DNA of 64,000 nucleotides from Xanthomonas chitinilytica (GTDB lineage Bacteria > Pseudomonadota > Gammaproteobacteria > Xanthomonadales > Xanthomonadaceae). The translations under genes were made by a program, and so were the position numbers. The stretch lies in the NCBI RefSeq assembly GCF_026107455.2, contig NZ_JAPCHY010000002.1:358602-422601 (forward strand), in the 5' to 3' direction. Position 1 is the stretch's first letter. Each line of letters begins with the position of its first letter. A model generated the notes under the pieces. The model saw nothing but the letters and a program-made list of their open reading frames with translations, was not told the DNA's origin and made no database searches. This document shows, piece after piece, positions 40,991 through 52,353 of this stretch.

Positions 40991-43041
40991 CGCGCCTCCC
41001 CGGTGGCGGGCGCGGGCGCCGCCCTCGCCGGCGACGGCAGCGGCGCGGGACCCGGCGGCAGCGGCTCCGACGGCGCCCCGACCAGCACCGGCAGCGTCTC
41101 CAGCCGTGCCGCGGCGGCCTCGCCGGCCGCACGCAGCGCCGGGTCCTCGGTGTCGTGCACGGCAACGCCGACGACGGTGGTGCCGCGGTCGCTGTCCAGC
41201 GGCTGCAGCCCGTCGGGCAGCTTGCCCAGCAACCAGGCGTCGAACACCTTGCGCGCGATCGGCGCGGCGGCGCTGCCGCCGTAGCCGCCGCCCTCCACCG
41301 CGATGGCGACGGCGATGGTCGGGTTCTCGGCCGGGGCGAAGCCGACGAACAGCGCGCGGTGACGCAGGTGCAGCGGCAGGCTGCGCGGGTTGACCGCCGC
41401 CGTGCCGCGGCGGCTGACCACCTGCGCGGTGCCGGTCTTGCCGGCCATCGAATAGGGCGCCCCGGCGGCGACACGGGCGCCGCTGCCGCCGGGCTGCATG
41501 GTCGCCATCATGCCCTCGCGCACCGCCTGCAGGTTGCCGGGATTGGGGCTGATCGGCCGGCTGGCCGGCTGCGCCAGCGGCAGCCAGTCGTGGTCGAAGC
41601 CGGTGCGCTGCTCCACCGCCAGGTGCGGCCGCCGCAGCTGGCCGTCGGCCAGGCCGGCGACCGCGCGCACCAGTTGCAGCGGCGTCACCTTCCACAGGCC
41701 CTGGCCGATGCTGGCGTTGACCGTGTCGCCGGGATACCAGCGCTCCTTGCCCTTGGCCGCCGGCGAGGGCAGGATGCCGCCGATCTCGCCGGTCAGGTCG
41801 ATGCCGGTCGGCTCGCCGAAGCCGTAGTTCCGCATGTACTGGCTGAAACGCTCGATGCCCAGGTCCAGCGCCAGCTGGTAGTAATAGGTGTTGACCGACT
41901 GCGCGATCGACTTGCGCAGGTCGGTCCAACCGTGGCCGCCGCGGTTGGCGTCGCCCCAGCCACGGCTCACGCCCGGCAGGTAGAACATGCCGCGCGAGAG
42001 GATCTTGTCCTCCGGCCGGCGCACGCCGCTGTCCAGCCCGGCCAGGCCGATCAGCGGCTTGAGCGTGGAACCGGGCGCCACGCCGCCGAGCACCAGCCGG
42101 TTGAACTGCGGCCGCGAGGGGTTCTCGTTGAGCGCCTTGAAGTCGGCGTGGGAGATGCCGTTGACGAACAGGTTGGGGTCGTAGGACGGCAGGCTGACCA
42201 TGGCCAGGATCTCGCCGCTGCGCGGGTCCATCGCCACCGCCGCGCCCTCGAATTCGCCGAACGCGGCCACCATCGCCCGCTGCAGGTCGGCGTCGATCGA
42301 CAGCCGCAGGTCGGCGCCGGACTGCGCCGGCACCCGGCCGACGGTGCGGATGGCGCGGCCCTGCACGTTGGTCTCGACCTGCTCGTAGCCGACCTTGCCG
42401 CGCAGCTGGGTCTCGTAATAGCGCTCCAGCCCGGACTTGCCGATGTGGGTCAGCGCGGCGTTGCCCTCGCCCAGCGTCTCCAAGTCCTTGTCGTCGATGC
42501 GGCCGACGTAGCCGATGATGTGGGTGAACAGGTCGCCATAGGGGTAGCGCCGGGTCAGGTACGGCTCCAGTTCCACGCCCGGGTAGCGCCAGCGGTCCAC
42601 CGCGAAGCGCGCCATCTCCTCGTCGGACACGCGCAGCTTCAGCGTCACCGGCAGGAAGCTGCGGCGCGCCCGGCGCGACTCGTTGAAGCGCTCGATCTCC
42701 TCGTCGGTCAGCGAGAACAGGGTGCGCAGCCCGGCCAGGGTCGCCTCCATGTCCTGCACCTTGTCCGGGGTCACGTCCAGCCGGAACGCCGGCACGTTCT
42801 CGGCCAGCAGGCGGCCGTTGCGGTCGTAGATCATGCCGCGCCCGGGCACCACCGGCCGCGGCTTGATGCGGTTGGCCTCCGAGCGGGTGGCGTAGATGTC
42901 GTGGTCGAGCACCTGCAGCTTGAAGTACCAGGCGCCCAGGCCGACCAGCGTCACCAGCACGCCGAGGAAGCCGAGCGCGGCGCGGCGCCGGAACTGCTCG
43001 GCCTCGGCGTGCGGGTTCTTGGCCTGGCGGCGCGGGTACAT
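40987..43041 (-). CDS. mrdA: Penicillin-binding protein 2 (elongation transpeptidase)
   Basis: 684-aa class B PBP. One transmembrane helix near residues 22-40, pedestal domain (GRGMIYDRNGRLLAENVP), and a transpeptidase with STLK (S325-K328 in VAPGSTLKPL), SVN (S382) and KTGT (K535). The C-terminus carries an extra Ala/Pro-rich tail of about 60 residues after the catalytic domain. Makes side-wall cross-links with RodA. Starts 3 bp after mreD. Confidence 0.96.
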   Translation of the reverse strand: MYPRRQAKNPHAEAEQFRRRAALGFLGVLVTLVGLGAWYFKLQVLDHDIYATRSEANRIKPRPVVPGRGMIYDRNGRLLAENVPAFRLDVTPDKVQDMEATLAGLRTLFSLTDEEIERFNESRRARRSFLPVTLKLRVSDEEMARFAVDRWRYPGVELEPYLTRRYPYGDLFTHIIGYVGRIDDKDLETLGEGNAALTHIGKSGLERYYETQLRGKVGYEQVETNVQGRAIRTVGRVPAQSGADLRLSIDADLQRAMVAAFGEFEGAAVAMDPRSGEILAMVSLPSYDPNLFVNGISHADFKALNENPSRPQFNRLVLGGVAPGSTLKPLIGLAGLDSGVRRPEDKILSRGMFYLPGVSRGWGDANRGGHGWTDLRKSIAQSVNTYYYQLALDLGIERFSQYMRNYGFGEPTGIDLTGEIGGILPSPAAKGKERWYPGDTVNASIGQGLWKVTPLQLVRAVAGLADGQLRRPHLAVEQRTGFDHDWLPLAQPASRPISPNPGNLQAVREGMMATMQPGGSGARVAAGAPYSMAGKTGTAQVVSRRGTAAVNPRSLPLHLRHRALFVGFAPAENPTIAVAIAVEGGGYGGSAAAPIARKVFDAWLLGKLPDGLQPLDSDRGTTVVGVAVHDTEDPALRAAGEAAAARLETLPVLVGAPSEPLPPGPAPLPSPARAAPAPATGEAR

Positions 43042-43044
43042 GGC

Positions 43045-43530
43045 TCAGCGTCCGCGCCGGCCCAGCCGCGCCGCATCCAGCAGCACGAACACCGGCAGCC
43101 ACAGCGCCATGCCCAGCAGCGGCGCCCACCAGTACGCCCACGGCAGCACCGGCTCGCCCAGCAGCAGGTGGATCGCGGCGCTGACGATGCGGTCGTTGAC
43201 CAGCAACCCGCCGATGGCCAGTGCCTGCTGCGACATCGGGAAGAAGCGGATGCGCGCGCGGAAGCGCTGCAGGATGAAGGTCATGATCACCAGCCGCAGC
43301 GCCTGCTCGCCGAGGATGCCGCCATACAGCAGGTCGGCGACCAGCCCGGCGATGAAGGCGAAGCCGAGCCCGGCCCGTTCCGGGGTCTCGATCACCCAGT
43401 ACGACAGCACCAGCGCCAGCCAGTACGGGCGCAGCGGCTGCAGCAGCGCCGGCAGCGGCACCAGCCCCAGCAGCAACGCCAGCAGCAGGCTGACCGGCAG
43501 CACCCAGCCCTTGCCGCGCAGCCGGCTCAT
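43045..43530 (-). CDS. mreD: Rod-shape-determining protein MreD
   Basis: 161-aa polytopic inner-membrane protein with about five helices. Family features include LRPYWLALVLSYWVIETPER, GFAFIAGLVADLLYGGILG and the basic ending ARLGRRGR. Couples the MreB filament to the elongation machinery. Overlaps the mreC stop as ATGA. Confidence 0.92.
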   Translation of the reverse strand: MSRLRGKGWVLPVSLLLALLLGLVPLPALLQPLRPYWLALVLSYWVIETPERAGLGFAFIAGLVADLLYGGILGEQALRLVIMTFILQRFRARIRFFPMSQQALAIGGLLVNDRIVSAAIHLLLGEPVLPWAYWWAPLLGMALWLPVFVLLDAARLGRRGR

Positions 43531-44498
43531 GGCGTGGCCTCCGCTGCGGCGGAAGGCGCCTGGCGGGCGCCGTCGGCGCCCGTAGCCGCGCCCTCGGCAC
43601 CTTCCAGCGGCACCGCCGGGGTGGTGCGCAGCAGCAGCACGTCGCGGCCGCGGTCCAGCTTGGCCGCCGGCTCCAGCTCGCCGACCAGGAAGGCATGGGT
43701 GTCGTCCGGGCGCAGCCGGGTGATGGTGCCGACCGGGAACCCGGCCGGGAAACGCCCGCCCAGGCCCGAGGTGACGATCTCGTCGCCGACCTCGACCCCG
43801 GCGCTGAGCGGCACGTCGCGCAGCTCCAGGCTGTCGCCGCGGCCATAGACGATCAGGCGCACGCCGTTGCGCGCCACCGTGACCGGCACCGCATGGTCCG
43901 GGTCGGTCAGCAGCAGCACCGTGGCATGCGCCGGGGTGACCGCGATCACCTGGCCCATCAGCCCGCCGGCGTCGATCACCGCCTGGCCCACGTGCACGCC
44001 GTCGCGGCTGCCGGCGGCCAGCACCAGCCGCTGCCGCACCGGGTCCAGGTCGATGTCCAGGATCGGCGCCAGCTGCACGTCCAGGCCGCTGCGCTCGGCG
44101 ACGTTGAGCAGCTCGCGCAGCTGCGCGTTGTCCAGCGCCGCGGTCTGCAACCGGGTCAGGCGGGCGTTGGCGATCAGCAGCTGGTTGCGCAGCTCGCGGT
44201 TCTCGGCCACCAGCTGGCCGTGGCTGGCGGCGGTGTCCTTGACCTGGCTGCCGAGCCTGCCCGGCAAGCCGGCCAGCGCCCACATCGGCTGCACCAGCAC
44301 GTTGGCCTGCGCGCGCAGGCGCGACAGCCACCCGCCCTGGTCGTCGAGCACGATCAGGACGATCGCCAGCGCCAGGTAGGCCAGCAACCGCAGCGGACTG
44401 CTGGCGTCACCCGGACGGGAGGCTACGGGAGGACCGGCGTAGGGAGGCACGGAAGGTTCGGCTGCAGGAGACGGAAGGAAGATACGACGACGCCCCAT
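43527..44498 (-). CDS. mreC: Rod-shape-determining protein MreC
   Basis: 323-aa bitopic protein: Pro-rich cytoplasmic tail, one transmembrane helix (LLAYLALAIVLIVLD), a periplasmic coiled coil (LVAENRELRNQLLIANARL) and two beta-barrels with GGLMGQVIAV, YGRGDSLELRDVPLSAGVEVG (given in pieces: YGRGDSLELRDVP) and VTSGLGGRFPAGFPVG. Scaffolds PBP2/RodA in the elongasome. The C-terminal 50 residues are Ala-rich and variable. Confidence 0.94.
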   Translation of the reverse strand: MGRRRIFLPSPAAEPSVPPYAGPPVASRPGDASSPLRLLAYLALAIVLIVLDDQGGWLSRLRAQANVLVQPMWALAGLPGRLGSQVKDTAASHGQLVAENRELRNQLLIANARLTRLQTAALDNAQLRELLNVAERSGLDVQLAPILDIDLDPVRQRLVLAAGSRDGVHVGQAVIDAGGLMGQVIAVTPAHATVLLLTDPDHAVPVTVARNGVRLIVYGRGDSLELRDVPLSAGVEVGDEIVTSGLGGRFPAGFPVGTITRLRPDDTHAFLVGELEPAAKLDRGRDVLLLRTTPAVPLEGAEGAATGADGARQAPSAAAEATP

Positions 44499-44564
44499 CG
44501 GGGCGCGGCCGGCGCCCGCGCAGCGCGGCGGCCATCACGCCGACGGGGCGCGCGGTACCGCATG

Positions 44565-46818
<2,254 letters not shown>

Positions 46819-46861
46819 GGCCTGCCGGCCTCCGGCACCGCCCGCCCCGGCGCGTCACTGC

Positions 46862-46939
46862 CCGGGCAGCCGGAGTCGGCGCTTCGGTTTTGCCGGGTTC
46901 GACCGGCAGTTCGAGCAACAGCCCGGCCACCCGCCGTAA
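46862..46939 (+). pseudogene. Decayed duplicate of the 3' end of the PfkB kinase gene
   Basis: This 78-bp segment aligns without gaps, codon by codon, to the last 78 bp of the kinase gene (46741-46818) including the TAA stop; by eye about three quarters of positions match. Kinase end RFDFAEFNEQFKQQFGYSL corresponds to RFGFAGFDRQFEQQPGHPP. No start codon or ribosome site precedes it. Confidence 0.65.
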
Positions 46940-46942
46940 GTG

Positions 46943-46964
46943 AACCCTGTCCGTCGACAGGGTT
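46943..46964 (+). terminator. Terminator-like hairpin after the kinase tail copy
   Basis: AACCCTGTC-CGTC-GACAGGGTT, a perfect 9-bp stem followed by TC. Lies between convergent genes and may serve the HAD gene on the other strand as well. Confidence 0.6.
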
Positions 46965-47007
46965 TCCTGCGACGGCGCCGGCATCCCCGGCCCGTCGTTG
47001 CCCGTCG

Positions 47008-47643
47008 CTACCGGACCGGGGCGGCCTCCCGCCAGCGCGCCAGCAGCGCCCCGCAATCGCGCAGGTGCCAGTCGGCCAGGCCCGGCCACGGGTTCTGCGG
47101 CATGTTCACCAATACCGTGGCGACCCCGGCGGCGCGGCCGCAGGCCAGGTCGTACCGGTGGTCGCCCACCATCAACATCCGCGCCGGCGCCACCCGCCAG
47201 CGCTCGGCGAATCCCAGCAACCCCGCCGGATGCGGTTTCGGCAGGCCATCGTCGCGGCCGACGATCTCGGCCTCGGGAAACCCCCCCTCCAGCCCGATCG
47301 CGGCCAGCGTCACCTGCGCCAGCTCGCGGGCGTTGCGGGTCAGCAGGCCGAGCCGGCAGCCGGCGGCATGCAGCGCCCGCACCAGCTCGAGGGCGCCGGG
47401 CGCGGCGATGGCGGCTTCGGCCAGGGCCCGTTCGTGCCGCAGCAGCCAGGCGCGCTTGGCCCGGGCCTCGGCCGCGGGGATCTCGGCCAGGTGGTGCAGG
47501 ATGTCGGCGTCGGCGGGAATGCCCAGCTCGCGCCGGATCAGGTCGAAATCGTGCACCGGCAGCGTCAGCGTGCCGTCCATGTCGAACACCCAGTGACGGC
47601 AGTGCGCCAGTGCCGGGAGGGCGCTGGCCGCGGTTCCAGGCAC
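47008..47643 (-). CDS. HAD-superfamily phosphatase
   Basis: 211-aa hydrolase with HAD motif I WVFDMDGTLTLP, a helical cap, motif II LGLLTRNAREL, motif III lysine in GLPKPHPAGLL and motif IV MLMVGDHRYDLACGRAAG. Close in layout to phosphoglycolate phosphatase-like proteins; substrate unknown. Start is taken as GTG 47643, 2 bp after the lipoprotein stop, because no ATG precedes motif I in frame. Convergent with the PfkB kinase. Confidence 0.8.
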   Translation of the reverse strand: MPGTAASALPALAHCRHWVFDMDGTLTLPVHDFDLIRRELGIPADADILHHLAEIPAAEARAKRAWLLRHERALAEAAIAAPGALELVRALHAAGCRLGLLTRNARELAQVTLAAIGLEGGFPEAEIVGRDDGLPKPHPAGLLGFAERWRVAPARMLMVGDHRYDLACGRAAGVATVLVNMPQNPWPGLADWHLRDCGALLARWREAAPVR

Positions 47644-47645
47644 GC

Positions 47646-48383
47646 TCAGTCCCAGGCCGGCATCTGGCTGCCGTCCAGGCCGCCGGTCTCGAACAGCACG
47701 GTGCGGGTGCCGCCTTCCTTCACCGGGAACTCGATCTGCACGGTGCCGGCGTTGCGCGCCAGCTTCCACAGCGCCTTGTTGTCGGTGACGAACATGGCGA
47801 TGGCCTCGTCGGTATCCGGCCGGTACGCCGCCATCCTGCGCGGGGCGCCGCCATCGACCGTCACCGTGACCTGGCAACGGCCATAGCAGGCCTTGGCGAA
47901 GTCGCCGGCCTGCAGCACCAGGTAGGCATGGCGCTTCCATTCGGGGTGGTCGCGGAACACCAGCTGCACCTGCCTGGCGCCGCTGCCGTCCACGTCCACC
48001 GGCTGCTTGCCGTAGATCGCCGCCGAGCGCTGCACGCCCTTGCTGCCGACCGTGACCTGGTTGTAGTGCCACAGCGCCTGCATGCGCCGCAGTTCGCGCG
48101 CGGCCTCGGCCTTGGCCTTGACCTCGGCGTAGCCGGGCTCGATGCGCCGGGCGGCCTCCGAGTCCGGGTACTGGTCGAACAGCGCCGCGCCATGGATGCG
48201 CGCCTTGTCCCAGTCGCCGCCGGCGACCGCGCTGTCGTACTGGCTGCCGACCACCTCGGCCTTCTGCTCGCGCTCGGCACGCGCCTGCTCGGCGGCAGCG
48301 GCCTGCGCCTGGCGCTCGGCTTCCGGATCGCTGCAGGCGGCCAGCGCGACGGCGCACAACGCGCCAAGGACGATACGTTTCAT
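47646..48383 (-). CDS. Lipoprotein of unknown function
   Basis: 245-aa lipoprotein with lipobox LAACSD. A charged helical stretch (AERQAQAAAAEQARAEREQK) leads to a short TPR-like part (GDWDKARIHGAALFDQYPDS) and a beta-rich C-terminal domain with KHRAYLVLQ-like, ACYGRCQVTVTVDG and a Cys pair that may form a disulfide. Family not recognised. Operon with the HAD gene, 2-bp spacing. Confidence 0.7.
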   Translation of the reverse strand: MKRIVLGALCAVALAACSDPEAERQAQAAAAEQARAEREQKAEVVGSQYDSAVAGGDWDKARIHGAALFDQYPDSEAARRIEPGYAEVKAKAEAARELRRMQALWHYNQVTVGSKGVQRSAAIYGKQPVDVDGSGARQVQLVFRDHPEWKRHAYLVLQAGDFAKACYGRCQVTVTVDGGAPRRMAAYRPDTDEAIAMFVTDNKALWKLARNAGTVQIEFPVKEGGTRTVLFETGGLDGSQMPAWD

Positions 48384-48494
48384 CGTGAAGCTCCGTGTTC
48401 GGTCGGTTCGGCACGCCCGGCCCAGGGCCGCGGCGTGGTCGCCGGGTACTTTAATCGCCCACGTCCGCGATTGCCGCAGGCCGCGTCCGCGGAC

Positions 48495-48521
48495 GAAAAA
48501 CGGCGGGCTCGCGCCCGCCGT
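48495..48521 (-). terminator. Terminator of the M1 peptidase gene
   Basis: Read leftward, ACGGCGGGC-GCGA-GCCCGCCGT is followed by TTTTT. Located 26 bp past the peptidase stop. Confidence 0.88.
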
Positions 48522-48546
48522 CTCCGTCGTTGCCGCCGAACGCCGC

Positions 48547-50481
48547 CTACTGTTGCGCGGCAGCGTCGGCCTTGCCCAGCATGTCGGCCACCGAGGCGGT
48601 GGTGATCGGGTGGTAACCCGGCCTGGCGCGCTCGAACACCTCGCGGGCGAAGGCCAGGCCTTCCGGCGTCTTCACCAGTTCGGCGTAGATCGGCAGGATC
48701 AGCTTGCGGCGGCCGACGCGCTGGATGAACTCGCCGGCGGCGGTGTTGGCCTCGCCGTAGCCGCTGCGGATGGCCAGCGGATACCAGCGCATGGCGATCT
48801 CGCCATTGCCGGTGCCGGTGAACTTGTAAGCGCGGTCCAGCTGCGCCAGCTTCTCCACCGGCACGGTCTTGCCCAGGCCGTCGATGAAGTGCACCCATTC
48901 CTGGGTGCCCCACTCGCTGGTCACCTGGTTGCTGGGCAGGTTGTCGCTGCCCAGCCAGGCGATGCGCGCGGTATCGACGATGCTGAAGTTGCGCGAACGC
49001 GCCTTGGCCGCGAACGCCGGGATGCCCGGCTCGTTGAGCCAGGCGTCCAGCTCGGCGGCGGTCACCGCGTTCGGGTTCTTCGGCAGCAGGTTCTTCTTCA
49101 GGTAGTCGACGAACTGGTCGGTGTTGGCGCTCTGGAAGGCGTGGTCGTCGAACCAGCCGCGCAGGAACGGGTCGAACGTCTCGCGGCCGAAACGCTGCTC
49201 CAGGAACTGCAGGAACCACGAGCCCTTGACGTAGGCGACGTTGCTCAGCGCTTCGTCCGGATCGCGCTCGCTCAGCGGCGGCAGCGCCAGCGCCTGGTCG
49301 GCCGGACTCATGTCCTTGACCTCGGCCAGCAGGTCGTTCTGGTCGATCTCGCGCTCCATCTCGGCCATTTCCGGGCCGTACAGCGCCTCGGTGATGCGGC
49401 CCTGCACGTAGGTGGTGAAGCCTTCGTTGAGCCAGATGTCCTTCCAGCTGGCGTTGGTCACCAGGTTGCCGGACCAGCTGTGCGCCAGCTCATGGGCGAT
49501 CAGCGACACCAGCGACTTGTCGCCGACGATCACGGTCGGGGTGGCGAAGGTCAGGCGCGGGTTCTCCATGCCGCCGAACGGGAACGACGGCGGCAGCACC
49601 AGCATGTCGTAGCGGCCCCAGCGGTACTCGCCGTACAGCTTCTCGGCCGCGACGATCATCTTCTCGGTGTCCTCGAACTCCTTGGCGGCCTTGCCGGCCA
49701 TCGACGGCTCGGCCCAGACGCCGGCGCGGCCGGAGATCGGCTCGAACACCAAGTCGCCGGCGGCGATCGCCAGCAGGTAGGACGGGATCGGCTGCGGCAT
49801 CTTGAAGGTGTAGTCGCCGTCGCGCGCGGCCTTGGGATCGTTGTCGGCGCTCATCAGCACCATCACGTCCGGGCGCGAGGTGACGTGCGCGCTGTAGGTG
49901 AAGCGCACGCTCGGGGTGTCCTGCAGCGGCACCCAGGAGCGGGCGTGGATCGCCTGCGACTGGCTGAACATGAAGGGCTGCTGCTTGCCCTCGGTCATCG
50001 ACGGCTCCAGCCACTGCAGGCCCGAGGCGGTCGGCGCGGTGTGGTAGCTGACGGCGACCGTGCCCGGCTGCTGCGGCGCTTCGATGGTCAGCTTGCTGCC
50101 GAACACCTTGTCGGCGTCGGCCAGCTGGAACGCCAGCGGCGCGCGCTTGCCCTCGGCGTCGATGGATTCGACCTTCTCGATGGTCAGTTCGCGCGTATCG
50201 AGCACCAGCTGCGCGGCATCCTTGTCCTTCCACTCCAGGGTGTAGGTGGCGGTGCCGCCGATCTGCCTGCTGTCGAAATCCAGCTTCAGGTCCAGCGCCA
50301 GGTCCTTGATGACCACCTTGTCCGGCTCGGCATAGGAGCTCTCGTCGTGGCTGCGATCGACAGCGTTCACGGTGGCGGCGGCCTTCTTGGCGACGGGTTC
50401 GGCAACGGGGTTGGCGGGTTCTTTGCCGCAGCCGGCAGCCAGAGCCACGGCCAGGGGCAGCATCAGGAACGGTGAGCGCAT
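48547..50481 (-). CDS. M1-family metallo-aminopeptidase, lipoprotein
   Basis: 644-aa zinc aminopeptidase of the leukotriene-A4-hydrolase-like M1 branch. Lipobox AAGCGK at residue 18 suggests a membrane anchor. The substrate-binding motif FGGMENPRLTF and the zinc site HELAHSWSGN (near residue 329) with the downstream Glu in WLNEGFTTYVQ are intact; a helical C-terminal domain (LDRAYKFTGTGNGEIAMRWY) matches LTA4H-type enzymes. Removes N-terminal residues from peptides in the periplasm. Own terminator downstream. Confidence 0.93.
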   Translation of the reverse strand: MRSPFLMLPLAVALAAGCGKEPANPVAEPVAKKAAATVNAVDRSHDESSYAEPDKVVIKDLALDLKLDFDSRQIGGTATYTLEWKDKDAAQLVLDTRELTIEKVESIDAEGKRAPLAFQLADADKVFGSKLTIEAPQQPGTVAVSYHTAPTASGLQWLEPSMTEGKQQPFMFSQSQAIHARSWVPLQDTPSVRFTYSAHVTSRPDVMVLMSADNDPKAARDGDYTFKMPQPIPSYLLAIAAGDLVFEPISGRAGVWAEPSMAGKAAKEFEDTEKMIVAAEKLYGEYRWGRYDMLVLPPSFPFGGMENPRLTFATPTVIVGDKSLVSLIAHELAHSWSGNLVTNASWKDIWLNEGFTTYVQGRITEALYGPEMAEMEREIDQNDLLAEVKDMSPADQALALPPLSERDPDEALSNVAYVKGSWFLQFLEQRFGRETFDPFLRGWFDDHAFQSANTDQFVDYLKKNLLPKNPNAVTAAELDAWLNEPGIPAFAAKARSRNFSIVDTARIAWLGSDNLPSNQVTSEWGTQEWVHFIDGLGKTVPVEKLAQLDRAYKFTGTGNGEIAMRWYPLAIRSGYGEANTAAGEFIQRVGRRKLILPIYAELVKTPEGLAFAREVFERARPGYHPITTASVADMLGKADAAAQQ

Positions 50482-50549
50482 CTATCGGGACCAATCTGGG
50501 TGAAACCGCCAGTTTACCCCCCTGCCGCGGCCACGTCCGGTCCGCGGCC

Positions 50550-51422
50550 TCATTCCGCGGGCGGCGCAGCGTCCCCGCCCAGCAGGCGATGGCCGCCGGT
50601 GAACTTGGCGCGGTACATCGCCGCGTCCGCACGCTGGTACAGCGCGCGCAGGTCCTCGCCGGGCCGGTACACCGCAAAGCCGGCGCTGGCGTAGACCGGC
50701 ATCGGGATCTCCCCGTGCGGGTGCTCAAGCGTCTCCAGCCACTGCCGCAGCTTGGCGGTGGCCTCCGCTTCCGGGGCATGCACGCCGAGCAGGAACTCGT
50801 CGCCGCCCCAGCGGCCGATCCAGTCCTGCGCCCCCAGCCACTGGTAGGCCGACTCCACCAGCCGCACCAGCACCTGGTCGCCGGTCTGATGGCCGAGCTG
50901 GTCGTTGATCGGCTTGAGGTTGTCCAGGTCGACCACGAACAGCACGAACGGCCAGCCCTTGGCCTGCGCCTCGCGCGCCGATTCGGCCAGCGCCTGCTCG
51001 CAGCCGCGGCGGTTGAGCGCCTCGGTCAGCGGGTCCAGCAGCACGCTGCGGCGCAGGTCGCTCAGGCCGGCGTCCACGCCGTGCAGGCTGCGGTTGATGC
51101 CGCGCAGCAGGCGGCCGATCTCGTCATCCCCCAGGTCGGGCAGGTGCGGCAGCCGCTGGTCGTCGTAATAGGCGTCCAGCGCATCGGCAGCGGCGCGCAA
51201 AGGCGCCAGCAGGCGGTGCAGCGCCAGCAGGGTCAGGCCGGCGGCGACCAGGGTCGCGGCCAGCGCCAGCCCCAGCAGGTCGCCCGGCCAGGTCCCGTTG
51301 CGCAGCAGCGCCCAGCCGAGCAGGCACAACAGCGGCAGCAGGATGCCGGCCAGCGTCACCGCCAGCAGCCGGGTGCTGAAGGAACCGGGAAACAACCGCG
51401 ACAATCCCTGGTACAGACGCAT
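50550..51422 (-). CDS. Membrane GGDEF diguanylate cyclase
   Basis: 290-aa protein with two transmembrane helices (LLAVTLAGILLPLLCLLGWA and LLGLALAATLVAAGLTLLAL), a HAMP-like linker and a C-terminal GGDEF domain (about 120-285). DPLTEALNRRG opens the domain and the active site WGGDEFLLGV is intact, so it should make cyclic di-GMP. No clear RxxD inhibitory site is seen before it. Lies 35 bp after ubiE on the same strand. Confidence 0.88.
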   Translation of the reverse strand: MRLYQGLSRLFPGSFSTRLLAVTLAGILLPLLCLLGWALLRNGTWPGDLLGLALAATLVAAGLTLLALHRLLAPLRAAADALDAYYDDQRLPHLPDLGDDEIGRLLRGINRSLHGVDAGLSDLRRSVLLDPLTEALNRRGCEQALAESAREAQAKGWPFVLFVVDLDNLKPINDQLGHQTGDQVLVRLVESAYQWLGAQDWIGRWGGDEFLLGVHAPEAEATAKLRQWLETLEHPHGEIPMPVYASAGFAVYRPGEDLRALYQRADAAMYRAKFTGGHRLLGGDAAPPAE

Positions 51423-51457
51423 GCGACTTCCCCGATGGCAGGACGGTGGCGGCGGCC

Positions 51458-52222
51458 TCAGACCTTGTAGCCGGAGTGGATCGAGACGATGCCGGCGCTG
51501 AGGTTCTTGTAATGGCAGCGGGCGAAGCCGGCCTGGCCCATCATCGCCTTCAGTTCTTCCTGCGGCGGATGCTTGCGGATGCTCTCGGCCAGGTAGCGGT
51601 AGCTGTCGGCATCGCCACGGGCGAACAACCGGCCCAGCCGCGGCAGCACCTGGAAGGAGTGGAAATCGTAGACCGGCTTGAACCAGTCGACGGTGACCTC
51701 GGAGAATTCCAGCACCCGCGCCTGGCCGCCCACCTTCAGCACCCGGTACATCTCGCGCAGCGCCGCGTCCTTGTCGGTGACGTTGCGCAGGCCGAAGGAG
51801 ATCGTCACCAGGTCGAAGCTCTGGTCCGGGAACGGCAGCGCCTCGGCGTTGCACTGCACGTAGTCGAAACCGGATACATGGCCGCGGTTGGTCAGGCGGT
51901 CGCGGCCGACCGAAAGCATGCCGGCGTTGATGTCGCCCAGCACGACCCCACCCTCCCCGCCGACCCGGTCCTTCAGCAGCACCGCGATGTCGCCGGTGCC
52001 GCCGGCCAGGTCGAGCACCCGGTCGCCCGGCTTGACCTGCGCGGTGGCGACGAAATAGCGCTTCCACACCCGATGGATGCCCAGGCTCATCAGGTCGTTC
52101 ATCAGGTCGTAGTTGTCGGCGACCGAGGTGAAGACCTGGCCGACAAGCTTCTGCTTGTCCTTGGCCGGTACGTCGCGGAAGCCGAAGTGGGTGGTGCCGG
52201 TCTTGTAGGGGGATTCGCTCAT
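51458..52222 (-). CDS. ubiE: Ubiquinone/menaquinone C-methyltransferase
   Basis: 254-aa SAM methyltransferase. THFGFRDVPAKDKQKLVGQV at the start, VFTSVADNYDLMNDLMSLG, SAM loop VLDLAGGTGDIAV and the ubiE signature FGLRNVTDK plus VLEFSEV are all present. Methylates the quinone ring in ubiquinone synthesis. ATG 52222 is divergent from the deaminase gene. Confidence 0.97.
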   Translation of the reverse strand: MSESPYKTGTTHFGFRDVPAKDKQKLVGQVFTSVADNYDLMNDLMSLGIHRVWKRYFVATAQVKPGDRVLDLAGGTGDIAVLLKDRVGGEGGVVLGDINAGMLSVGRDRLTNRGHVSGFDYVQCNAEALPFPDQSFDLVTISFGLRNVTDKDAALREMYRVLKVGGQARVLEFSEVTVDWFKPVYDFHSFQVLPRLGRLFARGDADSYRYLAESIRKHPPQEELKAMMGQAGFARCHYKNLSAGIVSIHSGYKV

Positions 52223-52353
52223 GCCCGCGATTATCGCACCGCCGGGGCCGGCGCGCCGGCTCCGGGCCGTGCACGGCCGCTATCATGCCCGCCACCGCAT
52301 CGCCGCCCGGCCCGGCCGGCGGCGGCGTTTCCCGCCGCACAACGGAATCCCGC